A stretch of 64,000 nucleotides of DNA, taken from Metaphire vulgaris. Taxonomy: Eukaryota; Annelida; Clitellata; Crassiclitellata; Megascolecidae. Under the pieces are notes generated by a model. The model saw only the letters and a list, made by a program, of their open reading frames with translations, searched no databases and was not told where the DNA came from. Where the stretch lies: NCBI GenBank assembly GCA_018105865.1, contig CM030862.1:2396601-2460600 (forward strand), in the 5' to 3' direction. This document shows positions 1 to 10,347 of this stretch, piece by piece (within the stretch, counting starts at the first letter, position 1; every line of letters begins with the position of its first letter). The position numbers were made by a program, and so were the translations under genes.

Positions 1-870
1 AAATTTTATGCTCCGTAATGTATTGAAAAATTATAAACGGCAGCGTACTTCTATAACAGATTGTGCACAAACCAGAAAGTGGACTTTTTCTTTTACAATT
101 TCCAATATAGGCTATTACAAACATTTCTAAAGCATCTGTACAACGTACATTGTAGCAAAAGCCTTTAGCATAGTTGTGAAGTCCGAAAACTTTTATTACA
201 GTTCGTATAAGATCAATAAAATTCATTAAAAATGAAGTTCGGAAAAGTCCATAAAAGTTCGCACTTTCAATAAAATAGTCCTCGTCAGATAACTCAGTCT
301 TAGAAGACCAATCGATGTATTCATCGGCATGTCAGATCTTTTTCGCTCTTATTCACCAGTCGTAAGTTACAATGCACTTTGACAATCTTCTCAATTATCT
401 TACATGCGAGTTTGTTGCGTTTTTTGTATGTATAAATTCAATTTTTAAATTATTGAGTGCTGTAACTTACCCACTTATCAATCACGCTGCTTCATGCAGT
501 AACTTCTACGTTTTAACTTATAGGCCATCGCTTGCAGTGATAATTCGAATTGAACTTTATGATCTTTAAAGCCTTATCAATAAAGTTCAAAAGTTCAAAC
601 AGTAATAAATTTCAAAACGCTTGAACATCACAACTATGGTCTTTAGAACAAACTTTTATTCCCGGATAATTCTGCGTATACTCCTATAACGTCCCTAAAA
701 TACCCCAATGGGTACATGTAACTCCAAAAAAGAACCACTGGCCTAATCTAAAGTAACTCACTGCATCTGGATAACGGTGTATACAGATTCGTTACAAGAT
801 ATTGTAGTATATAGGTATTGACAAAATGTTTTTACAAAAGTAAAACCAGTAACAAGGTAACAGGATCTCT
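1..870. other. AT-rich sequence, nothing recognised
   Basis: No coding homology or repeat structure was recognised. It lies downstream of the receptor gene's stop codon, with several short AAGTTC words around 190-600. Confidence 0.5.
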
Positions 871-875
871 TCACA

Positions 876-896
876 TTTATTTCGCATGAATTTATT
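876..896 (-). other. Candidate polyadenylation signals of the rGC gene
   Basis: AATAAA occurs twice on the minus strand (876-881 and 891-896), about 235-250 bp after the rGC stop codon. Position and orientation fit a 3' end signal. In AT-rich sequence this can occur by chance. Confidence 0.4.
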
Positions 897-1027
897 AAAA
901 TAGAGAGCTGAACATCTTTTAAACAACAAACATGTTCAAATTACAAAAAAACAACTCTAGATGATGCGGTAGTTCGGTTGCTTGTATAATCCTACACAGT
1001 TCGCATTTTTCATTTAAATCGTCAACG

Positions 1028-1032
1028 ACACA

Positions 1033-1064
<32 letters not shown>

Positions 1065-1087
1065 AACACACCCACACACACAAACAA

Positions 1088-1119
<32 letters not shown>
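1028..1119. repeat. (CA)n followed by (TA)n microsatellite
   Basis: Interrupted CA repeat (1028-1101) then TA repeat to 1119, within the presumed 3' untranslated region of the receptor guanylate cyclase. Confidence 0.95.
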
Positions 1120-1127
1120 TCAGTTCT

Positions 1128-1235
1128 TCACTTGAACTCGTGTTCCTCAAGACTGGCGGCCAGCGATAGGTCGGGCATAGGCATGTTGAAATCTTTCTTT
1201 GACAAGACCCAGTAAGTTTTCATAAGTCCTTTTCC
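1128..1235 (-). CDS. rGC terminal exon with stop codon
   Basis: 108 bp, acceptor TTCTTAG, phase 0. Encodes GKGLMKTYWVLSKKDFN and PMPDLSLAASLEEHEFK then TGA at 1130-1128. It matches the C-terminal end of many receptor guanylate cyclases (KGKG.M.TYWL.GK.DF..PLPD.S.A.S..EHEFK). Just beyond the stop, the 3' untranslated region runs into (TA)n and (CA)n. Confidence 0.95.
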   Translation of the reverse strand, partial: GKGLMKTYWVLSKKDFNMPMPDLSLAASLEEHEFK

Positions 1236-1447
1236 CTAAGAAAATAATCAGAGAAAGAGTGCAGTAGCGGGGTGCATTTGATGAAGGTGGTGGAAGAGGA
1301 TTAATCTCTCATTGGCACAAGCATTTCTGCAGCAGATCTAATAAGGAATAGTTGGCGGAGGGAACGGGAAGCCAGAACCATATTCTGGCTGGGACGGACC
1401 GATCGTAGTATTTTTTTAAAACCGTTTACATTGGGGAGGGGCAGGGC

Positions 1448-1490
1448 CGTCTAGAGAAATTCCGGGCCCCTGGGCAGAGCCGTCACGGGG
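1448..1490 (+). mobile_element. Solo hAT-type terminus CAGGGCCGTCT
   Basis: CAGGGCCGTCTAGAG followed by GGGCCCCTGGGCA resembles the left end of the element at 32290 (CAGGGCCGTTTT...GGCCTGGGCA) and the end at 10954. No matching right end was located, so the limits are unknown. Confidence 0.45.
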
Positions 1491-1499
1491 ACCTGAAAA

Positions 1500-2095
1500 G
1501 CTAATGTTTAATAAATAATAATAATTATGCACTTCTATAGCACCAGTTCTAATACCCAAGGTATCAATCGATGGTACTTCAAAATCAATCCGCAATAGAT
1601 CCAGGTCATTCCAGAGATCAGTCAGAGGGAGAGAGGGAGACGGACTATGGAGGAAACGCCAATTGAAAGATCTGACAGCCGGATGGAGAGAGTTCCAGAT
1701 TTTAGGCCCAGAAATAGAAAAAGCTCTCTTACCAATTTCAGTATTGGTTCTAGGTACATTCAACAATGAATCAGCATACCTTGTTGAATGACGATGGTTT
1801 GGGTGATTCAACATAGATTTTAAATATTGAGGTTGGCCAGACTGCAGTGTTTTAAAAACCAGGAGACCAGTTTTGAATAGAATTCTCTGTTCTACCGGCA
1901 GCCAGTGTAACTTTTGAAGAACAGGTTTAATATGATTATGCTTACGAGTTTTTGTAATGGCTCGGGCAATAGAATTCTGAATCCTTTGAAGCTTTTGCAT
2001 GTGGTCATACCATTGTAAAGAGAATTGCAATAATCAAGTCTACTGCTGACAAGGGCGTTTGCAAGAGGAATCAGAGCGGATTTGGGCACAAAATC
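1500..2095 (-). mobile_element. CR1/L2-type LINE, 3' end (decayed)
   Basis: The minus strand reads SSRLDYCNSLYNG and then, in another frame, KLQRIQNSIARAIT and LQKLHWLPVEQRILFK, the conserved C-terminal region of CR1/L2-type reverse transcriptases (RLDYCN...L..VQN.AAR....R...ITP.L..LHWLPV..RI.FK). At least one frameshift near 2000. The 3' end lies towards 1500 with a CTATAGAAGTG tail near (TAA). It sits in the receptor gene's last intron. Confidence 0.88.
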
Positions 2096-2099
2096 ACGA

Positions 2100-3150
2100 A
2101 TTCGTCGAATATCTCTGATTTGAATATCTCTGATTTATATGATCGTTAAAAGCTGTTTGCTGATGACCTTTTCTTAGCTAATCAGATCGTTAAAAACTAA
2201 TGATTTAAAAGCTAATGTTTAAGTGGTGATGACCTTTTCTTAGCTAATCAGACATTTCAAGTGTGAAAAACTGGCGATGACCTTTTTTGGCTTTTTAGTT
2301 TTCTCATGATAATATAGCCTATATAGTATTCCATGTGTTGAAAATTTTACGGACCCGCCCGGCCCCTACAGATCTGTGGGCTACTGGGAATTTGACCCCT
2401 GCTCCCATTTATACGGTCCTGTGTGTTGTATATTATGTATGTACAAAGAATTCTTTAGCAACATTTTTTGTTCCTACCCTTCCCATATTCCGGAACCTGG
2501 CTGCTCCACTGCTAGGAATAGATTTATGCTACGACAAATAGGGGCCTAATTAACATTGGTAATTTTAATGCGAAGAAGGAAGAGGCAATAGAAGAGGGAT
2601 ATTGACCTTCACTTCTCTTTCTCCGCGGGATTCCAGTTCGAAATTTCCGTTGCGTTCCAACAGCGCAGCGCTTGTGTTGCTGCAGTGGAGGCGCAGCGCT
2701 GTTCAACAACCAAACCAACAACAGATCAGCGTACATCATGTCAAACGACAGCGCTTGGATTTCGCAGAGCGCAATTCGCTCTGAGATCGACTGTTATTCA
2801 CGGTCAAATTAACAATAGGAACAGCGGAAAATCAATGGGGAAGTTAACACGTTGAACGCAGCTGTACAGTAGGTTTGTTCCTGCGTTCTGTTTCTTTGTC
2901 TCTTTGTCATTGCATGTACAAATAACAATACGTGAGATCGACTGTTATTCACGGTCAAATTAACTTCAGTGTTCAGAGTGTAGGAACTGGCATGTGTGAT
3001 AACCACAATGTTCCACCAGGCCATTGTTCTACATTATGGTTTAGCTGTGCAAACTCATTCTTTGCCTTCTTGTCCTCTAGAGATCCTGTGTTCTGTTTGC
3101 ATTTAAAAATAATTCACAGTACACAATTTCATTAATGCTTCATTCAACAG
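2100..3150. other. Intronic sequence with short duplications
   Basis: No coding homology found. A word GATGACCTTTTCTTAGCTAA recurs at about 2163 and 2229, and a 31-bp perfect direct repeat (2783-2813 and 2934-2964) lies 151 bp apart. This stretch is part of the interval where the missing cyclase exon should be. Confidence 0.6.
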
Positions 3151-3159
3151 TATTGTATA

Positions 3160-3910
3160 GAACAGCCAGTCGTTGAAAATCAGTCTCTGGGGAAGTTCCT
3201 CCAGAGTCATCCTATTTCTTCCAGTTGTTTTCCCTTCCAGCTTGAGCCCCACCAGGAGGTCTTTGCTTAGCAGTCCGTCCATCTTGTTCTCTGTCGTCCT
3301 TGACTTCTTTTACCCTTCTGTTTATGATAGTATGCTATTTTTGGCAGTCTTTCGTTTTCCATTCGCAATATATGCCCCAGCCATTCCATTCTTTTCTTTC
3401 TTACACTGACGAAGGGTTGTTGCCCTGTCTCTGATTTCTTTGTTTGTTACATGCTCTTTATAGCCAACTCTCATGATCCTTCTTAGCCATTTGTTTTCAG
3501 CTCTATACTTTTTCCATGCTGCAATTCCACGTTTCTGCTCTTTGCCTGCTTTAATATTCGCAGTTTCAATTTCAAGTTTATATCATGTCTTTTGAATACC
3601 TTCTCCCTTAACCTATTGAAGACATTTCCTAGATTTCTTTTTCGCTGCTTGCTTTATTTGATATCCATTTCATTGTTTTCTATTTCCACTTTGTTCTGCT
3701 TTTGTCTCTAATCTTTGTCTTCTTATTTTGTCTTTGCATCTAAAAATAATAGTAAGCATGTGTCGTCTGCATTGTGTCTTCCATATTCTACGGTTGCATT
3801 GTTTTCCCAGTTACACAATTTTTCTAGTCTTCTCATTAATGAACAGTTCATTCAAAACCTTGTTCCTCCGATTGTCCCCTTGTATACTGGGACTATTTAT
3901 ATAGCGCCGT
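3160..3910 (-). mobile_element. RTE-like LINE fragment (decayed)
   Basis: The minus strand carries broken RTE-type reverse transcriptase pieces, including an ADDT catalytic-core remnant near 3757-3775 and the downstream region before the 3' end. Many stops and frameshifts. It resembles the other RTE pieces in this window by layout. Confidence 0.65.
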
Positions 3911-3954
3911 AAATATAGCATGACCAAAAATAAGGGCGCTTTACGAATTCAGGA

Positions 3955-4105
3955 CGTTTCATCTCAAGACGATTCAACGCAGACGATTCATATCAAGGAC
4001 GATTCATCTCAGGACGTTTCATCAGGACGACTATTCATCTTAGGACTATTCATCTCAGGACGATTCATCACCCTAACCCTAACCCTTATAACTTTATCCG
4101 AGATG
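3955..4105. repeat. Minisatellite-ended element: GGACGATTCATCTCA words plus CCCTAA
   Basis: About seven degenerate copies of a 15-bp unit GGACGATTCATCTCA are followed by CACCCTAACCCTAACCC and then an inverted unit (GAGATGAATAG). Same design as 16727-17079: word array, telomere-like core, inverted words. The right end appears cut by the MITE fragment that follows. Confidence 0.6.
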
Positions 4106-4107
4106 AA

Positions 4108-4205
4108 TAGGAATTTCCATCCCCCCTATACAACATATAAAAATTGGGGGGATTTTAAAACTTGGGGGAGGGAATTCCCCCAGAGAAGGCCTAGAATAAA
4201 CACTG
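4108..4205 (+). mobile_element. Right half of a CAGTGTTTATTCTAG hAT MITE
   Basis: Shares AACATATAAAAATTGGGGG, the GGGATTTTAAAACTTGGGGG stretch and the terminal CTAGAATAAACACTG with the full copy at 60262-60437. The left terminus is absent, so this is a 5'-deleted copy. It lies 87 bp from the NTASRM exon. Confidence 0.8.
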
Positions 4206-4291
4206 CAATGCAGGGAGCGCCTCTGAGTAGAAATATGAAGAGGTACTATTCACATAATACATTACGTTAAAACGGTCGCCTGTTGCTGTAC

Positions 4292-4390
4292 CTAGACCTC
4301 CTGATTGCATCCTCGATGCCGTGTTGACAGTGTCGCCAAAGAGACAGTAGTGAGGCATCTTCAGACCAACTACTCCAGCAACAACAGAAC
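4292..4390 (-). CDS. rGC exon: cyclase core, NTASRM
   Basis: 99 bp, acceptor GTGTCTAG, donor GTACAG (alternative GTCTAG at 4297), phase 1 to 1. Encodes [20 protein letters not shown] and [12 protein letters not shown]. It has the second purine-selecting position (Cys in YCLFGDTVN) and the transition-state Asn/Arg pair in NTASRM. The expected next exon (KIHVS... to ...RG.V..KGKG) was not found between 4291 and 1236. Confidence 0.95.
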
Positions 4391-4639
4391 CTAGACACAA
4401 TGGCACGCTATAGCAGCACAAGAGAATTATATACAATTTTTTTGTAAATGAAATGCTGTGAGTGATGGATGGATTGATTGGCAGATAAATCAATTAATTT
4501 GGAATTTAAAGAGTAATAATTGATGAAGTCACAATGCTAAATCGCTATGACATTATAAATCACTTTTATGACACCGATTATAATATGCATAAAGCAAAAT
4601 TCAAATCGAATCCGAAAATAATTACAATGAAAATACACG

Positions 4640-4748
4640 GCGACCCAATGAAAACATGCCATTGTATATTTGTCCATAACTTTTGCAAATGTGAACCGAT
4701 TTTCAAAATGTTTTCATTATTTGACTATAGAAATAAATGGGGACAATG

Positions 4749-4799
<51 letters not shown>
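4640..4799 (+). repeat. Repeat arm 1 with (TA)n tail
   Basis: About 100 bp (4640-4741) followed by (TA)n. The same sequence occurs inverted at 5539-5635, including TGTGAACCGATTTTCAAAAT. Both arms end in (TA)n facing each other. Confidence 0.85.
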
Positions 4800-4802
<3 letters not shown>

Positions 4803-5139
4803 TTACGACGTCCTTAACCTGTAGCACCGATATCTAGTCGAACTAAAATAAGCGATTAAAAAGCGAAAACTGTCATGTAAAGCACATGCAATGTCTTCAT
4901 TTGGTTTTCAGATTAAAGAGTGTTCACGGTAGCCACACCTAAGAATCTACAGAATGACCGTGTGTATGCGCCATCTGTGCCTTAATGAAGAGAGAGGTTG
5001 TGCCGTCTCGTCCGTCCATGGGAACGACCGAGGTCATTGCGCCGACGAGTCGCCGTCCTCGACTCCAAAAAGTCGGTCTATTGACTCCACCGTTCGTCCG
5101 CAGAGGGAAACATGGTTGGACCTGAAGTAGGGCCTATCC

Positions 5140-5361
5140 GATCGCAACGCCATCCTGGACATGACCGAGCAGAGCCGCGACTGCTACCACGGCAGGATCT
5201 CGCTCAGTCCACCGCCGCAATCGGCAAACAGAAGCGGGAGCAGTGGCGGTGGCAGCGGCCTGATGACGATGGACACTGTCGGCGTGAATCTCTGTGGATC
5301 CACGCTCGTGAAAGAAGACGACGAGAAACTAGATGACGAGGATGAAGACGACGATAAATAA
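5140..5361 (+). other. Possible terminal exon or LINE-borne ORF, acidic C terminus
   Basis: Open frame after an AG at 5130 reading RNAILDMTEQSRDCYHGR, a Ser/Pro/Gly-rich stretch, and an acidic end KEDDEKLDDEDEDDDK with stop at 5361. Composition looks like a real C-terminal tail, but no family is recognised. A LINE-style 3' tail (AAGCGC...GCGCTGTATAAATTGTC) follows at once, so it may be part of a retroelement. Confidence 0.3.
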
Positions 5362-5461
5362 CTTTCTAAAGCGCTTTTACCATCTAGCTTAATTAAATTT
5401 GTGTAAAGCGCCCTTGACTTTGATATATGTCATGCATACGCGCTGTATAAATTGTCTAGTG

Positions 5462-5464
<3 letters not shown>
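5362..5464 (+). mobile_element. LINE-type 3' tail (AAGCGC ... GCGCTGTATAAATTGTC)
   Basis: Ends in GCGCTGTATAAATTGTCTAG before (TA)n. The same tail grammar (AAGCGC, then GCGCTATA(T)AA) ends the L2-like LINE at 36990-37030 and fragments at 29415-29480 and 51345-51400. Confidence 0.6.
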
Positions 5465-5537
<73 letters not shown>

Positions 5538-5640
5538 CATTTATTTCTGAGTCCAATATTGAGAACATTTTGAAAATCGGTTCACATTTGCCAAAGTTAT
5601 AGACAAATATATAGCGGCATGTTTCTATTGGGTCACAGTG
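5465..5640 (-). repeat. (TA)n plus repeat arm 2 (inverted copy)
   Basis: A (TA)n tract to 5533 is followed by the inverted copy of the 4640-4741 segment (5539-5635). Confidence 0.85.
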
Positions 5641-5986
5641 TTGTAGAACAGACATTATTATTGTACTTTAGATTAATTACGTTAGAACTTCGTGATACCA
5701 GATTCAGTCATAAGGCATATTCAGTTATAAGGTACCGTAATGTATGGTCACGTGTGATGCGCTACCGCATCGGTTGACATTGACTATAGCATACTTTGGA
5801 TATAGCGCACTACATTTTACAGACCCGCTAAGTAAGTTCTAACAAAGTTCCAATGTAGCATAATGTAAATTCTATTGCATTCGGCGTTTGACTCCCTGAC
5901 GACTGTGAACGATTGATTGACGGTTGATTGATTTACTGATTGGGGTTAGATTCACCGAACGGTCGTTTCCAAATGTATTATCTCAC

Positions 5987-6161
5987 CGCTGTGCATGCCA
6001 CATCTCAGCTGTAGCATTTTACCAGGCATGTGCGGTATCTGGAAGGTTGTGACGGTACTGAGCAGGTGCATCGCCATCGTTGCGATCTCCGATGCGTGAC
6101 GGTCGCCGTTGCGTATCGGGAGTCCACTGGCCACCATGTACACGTCTCCTATCGTTTCGCA
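5987..6161 (-). CDS. rGC exon: cyclase core, second metal Asp
   Basis: 175 bp, acceptor TGCGTAG, donor GTGAGA, phase 0 to 1. Encodes [37 protein letters not shown] and [14 protein letters not shown]. The Glu of ETIGD is the guanine-recognising residue of guanylyl cyclases, and the Asp is the second metal ligand. The residue before ETIGD is Cys where most family members have Val or Ile. Confidence 0.96.
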
Positions 6162-6736
6162 CTACGCACCACGCAACACAGACAGGCACTTAGGGCACAA
6201 AGGCTAAAGGAGCGCCTTTCTTATTAATATGCTGTCCTCTATCAGGGGGTTGAGAGTCATTTACCTCCAATTCTTCCTATCTTCTGTCGCTCTTTTTATG
6301 GCTCCATAGAACTTTGTACTCAGCCAAGTCAAAGATGTCGTCCACCCAGCTTCATCTCGGTCGCCTCCATTCCCTTATTCTTTCTAGTTGACCTTCCATG
6401 GTTATCAATGGAAAGTCTCCGGCCGAGCCTCTCATGATTTGACAGGCGTAGAACATTTTTCTTCGTATTATTTCTCGTATCCATGTTACTGTTGTTTTGC
6501 TTCTTTCTAGGACTCTGTTGTTTTTTATCTTATCCATTCAGCTGATTCTCAATATCCTTCTGAAGCGTCACAACTCAAAGGCCTATTTCCTTATCTTCCT
6601 GTTCATTGTCCAAGTTTCGCATTGATAAGTCAGCGCTGGGAATAATGTAGAATTGGATGAGACTCTTCTTGATCTCGATGTTGAGAATTCCTTCTCATGA
6701 GCTCTTTCGTCTTCCAAAAGGCTTCCTTGGCCATAC

Positions 6737-6925
6737 CAGTGTTTATTCTAGCCACCTTGACATTGGGGGGAGGTTGAAATGTTTGGGGAACAAGATTTGT
6801 CTCTCCACACTTTTTTTGTGGGGGGGATTTCCACCCCCAAGCCAACATAAACAAATTTGGGGGGGGGGTAATTTTAAAACTTTTGAAAAAAAAAAAAAAA
6901 AAAAACAGGCCTAGAATAAACACTG
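6737..6925 (+). mobile_element. hAT MITE, CAGTGTTTATTCTAG family
   Basis: TIRs CAGTGTTTATTCTAG / CTAGAATAAACACTG, G-rich interior with a poly(A) run, flanked by GCCATAC on both sides (7-8 bp duplication). Inserted into the RTE fragment. Confidence 0.92.
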
Positions 6926-7319
6926 GCCATACCTATTCTCATCCTGGTCTCCCTCTCATTTTGACCGACGTCTGTGATGTAATTCCCAAAGTATTTATAA
7001 CGTTCCACCTGCTGTAGCTGTACATTGTTAATGATGTTGCACGTCTTTTGAGTTTCTTCACTAGCTCATAACTTTTGTCTTTTTCAAGTTTTATTTCCAT
7101 TCTAATATAACCTAAACTCCTATATCGCCACTTGATAATGCACAGGAGCATCAGCCGATGGCACACCAATTCAAAATCACTTAAGATCCAGGTCAAATCC
7201 AAAATCCAGGGTAAGTCCGTGTTCTGTGGCCATCTCAACTATGTTCATCACCAGGATCTTCAAATCTTCTTTATTTTCACTTAATAAGGTGGTTTTTTGT
7301 GCATATCTATTGTTGCTAA

Positions 7320-7362
7320 TATCGTATCCTATTTTAACTCCAGGTTAAAATAGGATACGATA
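7320..7362. repeat. Perfect 19-bp hairpin
   Basis: Arms 7320-7338 and 7344-7362 (arm begins TATCGTATCCTATTTTAAC) are exact reverse complements around a 5-base loop. It is followed by GGTTGCATTGA repeated in tandem. Sits in the decayed RTE and could be a replication template-switch scar. Confidence 0.95.
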
Positions 7363-7564
7363 GGTTGCATTGAGGTTGCATTGAGGTTGCTATTAGTAGG
7401 AGGTATTCACTATAGAGATTACATAGTATGGGTGACAGAGGTCTTACTCTTCAAAGGTGCATCCCGGTAACTTTGATTTACTAAACTCGTGAAATATTAA
7501 AATAGCTGTATAGTATTTGTAGTATAGTATGCACCCTAAATTTTTCCCAAAGTTATAATAGGCC

Positions 7565-7566
<2 letters not shown>

Positions 7567-7626
<60 letters not shown>

Positions 7627-7700
7627 GCAACAGGGTTTAAAGTGGTTCAGTAGGGTCTGCAATGTGCGAGACCCAGTATGTTTCACAGTATCTTATTGCT
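7567..7700 (-). mobile_element. (TAA)n with LINE 3' tail
   Basis: A (TAA)n tract to 7625 is followed by TTTAAAGTGGTTCAGTAGGG. The same tail occurs at 21861 and 30710, and reversed at 12780-12830 as the 3' end of a CR1-type LINE. The fragment holds only the tail. Confidence 0.6.
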
Positions 7701-8059
7701 GCGTGGCTTAGTTTGCACAGTATTTAGTGTTATAATGTGAATAACTTTTTCAAACTGCATTGCATGTCTCATAATGTCTGTTCAAACAGATCAGCTACTA
7801 AAATGGACTTGGTCATCGTCGAAAGAATAGAAAGCCAAGATTATTTGATGCTTTTCGTCCCTGCACGCAACTGTAACAAACAGCGCACTATAAAAATCCC
7901 AAAATATCTGTAACGTTGAATACCAAAACCTAAACTACTGAACTGCATAACAGAGCCCAATATAAAGAACATAATTTAGTATAGCCCAGTAATTGTTGTG
8001 TCTTTCGTAAAGGGATAGCCTAGATAGAGAGGATAGACAGACAGAGTGAGAGCGCAAAC

Positions 8060-8128
8060 CTTATAGACATCATACGTATCGGTGACGGCGTCGAATACGG
8101 AATAGATTCCATTCAAAAGGGCAACCAC
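8060..8128 (-). CDS. rGC exon: cyclase domain, VVxLLN segment
   Basis: 69 bp (23 codons), acceptor GAAAACAG, donor GTTTGC, phase 0 to 0. Encodes VVALLNGIYSVFDAVTDTYD then VYK, matching VV.LLN.LY..FD......DVYK of the catalytic core and continuing from TAYQ of the preceding exon. Confidence 0.94.
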
Positions 8129-8486
8129 CTGTTTTCAGTTCAAAAAACAATAATTAAGCGACTATTCAAATGATACTAATCTTACAGACAAGAATTGTAG
8201 AAAAATGGCGAGCTGAAGCAACAAAATTGTATTCCTTGTCAATCACAAAATTTGCTCGCAGAATTCATTAAAACTGGCAAAAAAATACACTGCAATGCTA
8301 GACAATAGTTCCGTAATACATGTAGTTCTGAATGACAGTGAAGGCAACTTTAATTCAGACAAATCGCCGCACGAAATGTCAGTTGAGAAGGTATTCTGCC
8401 AATGCAATTGCTTTGATGGCGATATTTACCTACGCTCAGGTTACCCGAATTCGGCTGATATATTGGCGTCATGGCTACGTAACAGC

Positions 8487-8728
8487 CAGAGGCGTCACTG
8501 GAGGTGGCGTCACATGGTGGGGTAAGCCATATTATCATCTCCCGTCGCCCCCCCAAAAAAAAAAATTACAGCCTGGAACACCTTGAGTTTTCCTGAATGC
8601 TCATACGCACAAATGGAATCGCTTAGCATATTTAATTAACACAAGTACCATACGTCTGGGTGTTACCTCTTGCGATGCTGTAATTGATTTCCCCCCGATG
8701 CGGGCCCCACCCTCCAGCGACGCCGCTG
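8487..8728 (+). mobile_element. hAT-type MITE, CAGAGGCGTCACTGG ends
   Basis: Left end CAGAGGCGTCACTGGAGG, right end CCTCCAGCGACGCCGCTG. Flanks GTAACAGC and ATAACAGC match at 7 of 8 bases. 242 bp, non-coding. Confidence 0.85.
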
Positions 8729-8749
8729 ATAACAGCGGTGGATTCAAAC

Positions 8750-9993
8750 CAGAGATGTGCGGATCCAAAAATTTTGGGACCGCGGATAATCCGGCTCCGC
8801 CAGGTTTAGATCCGCGGAGGATCCGCATCCGCGTGAATATCCAATATCAGGAGCCGCGGAGGATCCGCATCCGCAGATAGTAAATAAATTCGGTCTTTTA
8901 CTAACACCCTTCCCATGGTTTCAGCAAACTTAGGGCCTATTATAATGTATTTCAATAAGCAGTAAAATTATGTACCTAGGTCCGAGACTCATTGCACAAA
9001 TAGTCGTAAGAAAGGAGACGCAACATGTAAAGCATAACATAGATTTTTAAAAATATAAAATAAAAGTTATTCAAAAACGTTCACTTTTAAAACATAAGCA
9101 ACTGTTTGTCAAGAGATTGGAGAGCATTCGCGCAGTTCTCCTACCTTCAGATTTTCAATTATTTCATCGGACGCGTTTTTGGTCGCCATTGCATCACACG
9201 TTCACAACGAATAAAAACGACGCGACGACGTAATTTGCACTAAAAAATTAGCCCTCACGGTTTATTTTGAAATGCACTGTCCAGAACGTAAACTCTGAAT
9301 GAATGTCTCATATAGGCCATATGTACGTTCATATATGAATACCGTGTGGAGCGCACAACTGCACACCTCAAAAAACACAGCGAATTAGACGCTCGGAATT
9401 CAAAAGCCCCCAGGACATTCATGATTCCACCCCCGCATTATCCCTCCTGAGTCCTGGTACACTAGATGAAATTTCATAATCACCCTTTTGTTTACTCAAT
9501 GGCCTTTGACAAATCGACGACACAAATGTCGCTGACTCGCTATCACTATTGAATTGGTCTCAATTGAAATATTCTTTAATTCACATTTGAAGTCCTTTCT
9601 ACTCACCGATCTTTAAATGTTGCACCCATTCACTTGTTACCATGCCGGGGTTACGATGATTAAGTGACTGGAGATGAGATAACTTGGAAAATGAAGGAAT
9701 CGATCGCTGGACTTTGAAGTTTGAACTTGTCCTCCCGTCAGTTATTTTGATCTCTTATGGGACCTCCTAACCGTTTCTGTCGATCAAAAAGATAATTGGC
9801 GATGCAATAGTCATAAAATTCAGCGTAATTTGAAAAGGTAGCAAATAGCTATGATAATTTGTGTGTATGTGTGACAGTGTGTGTGCATGTTGCCAGGGAT
9901 CCGGGATTCCGCCTCCGCCAGCTTTTTGGATACTTGGATCCGCCTGTGTCCGCGGATCCTTAAAATCCTGTCAGGCAATCCGCACATCTCCCG
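8750..9993 (-). mobile_element. hAT-like element with GGATCCGC words
   Basis: Inverted ends share GAGATGTGCGGAT. Both subterminal zones are packed with GGATCCGC/GCGGATCC words (8760-8876 and 9896-9962). On the minus strand near 9190 a frame opens MATKNASDEIIENLK, which could be a transposase N terminus; the rest is decayed. No clear target duplication was seen. Confidence 0.65.
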
Positions 9994-10143
9994 GTCAGTG
10001 CCCCCAAACGCCCCTCGGAATTTGCCAACTCGACCATTCTATCGGCGCTAGCGGCAACAGCGATGCCGGTCTATCGAAGAGCCTTATACGATGATTGGCG
10101 GCCGTTCGAATGAAGACTTATCCGGATCCGATGGTGAACTGAC

Positions 10144-10267
10144 CTGATAGGCAGTGCTGGCTTGGCTGATCTTTATGAAGCCGACGATGTCCGAAAAGTA
10201 CACCGTGGCAGAATCGAAGGCTTCCGGGGTAACGCGTCCCTGGCGCATCAGGCTCTCGGCAACGCTC
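10144..10267 (-). CDS. rGC exon: start of cyclase domain, first metal Asp
   Basis: 124 bp, acceptor AACTGAAG, donor GTCAGT, phase 2 to 0. Encodes [20 protein letters not shown] and [27 protein letters not shown] carries the first of two aspartates that bind catalytic Mg2+. A hAT MITE begins 80 bp away in the upstream intron. Confidence 0.96.
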
Positions 10268-10347
10268 CTTCAGTTAATAATAATAATAATCAATTCTTAC
10301 TGATAACACTTCCAGCAGTTGATCACTTGATCACACATACAGTAAAC

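Larger units (their letters stand above)
6240..7460 (-). mobile_element. RTE-like LINE fragment, interrupted by a MITE
   Basis: The minus strand reads MAKEAFWKTKELMRR, SRWNVINTLGITSQTSV and RPLSPILCNLYSEY in broken frames, typical of RTE reverse transcriptase C-terminal halves. The MITE at 6737-6925 splits the sequence at codons for GMA, and its flanking GCCATAC duplication is RTE sequence. Contains the hairpin at 7320-7362. Confidence 0.85.

Noticed and set aside
919..1101. Cys/Val-rich minus-strand frame
   Set aside because: Translation of the (CA)n repeat beyond the receptor stop codon.
4534..4824. Open frame ending in repeated IYIYIY
   Set aside because: Translation of a (TA)n microsatellite; the same holds for open frames at 5389-5655, 23467-23700, 42538-42888 and 55489-55698.
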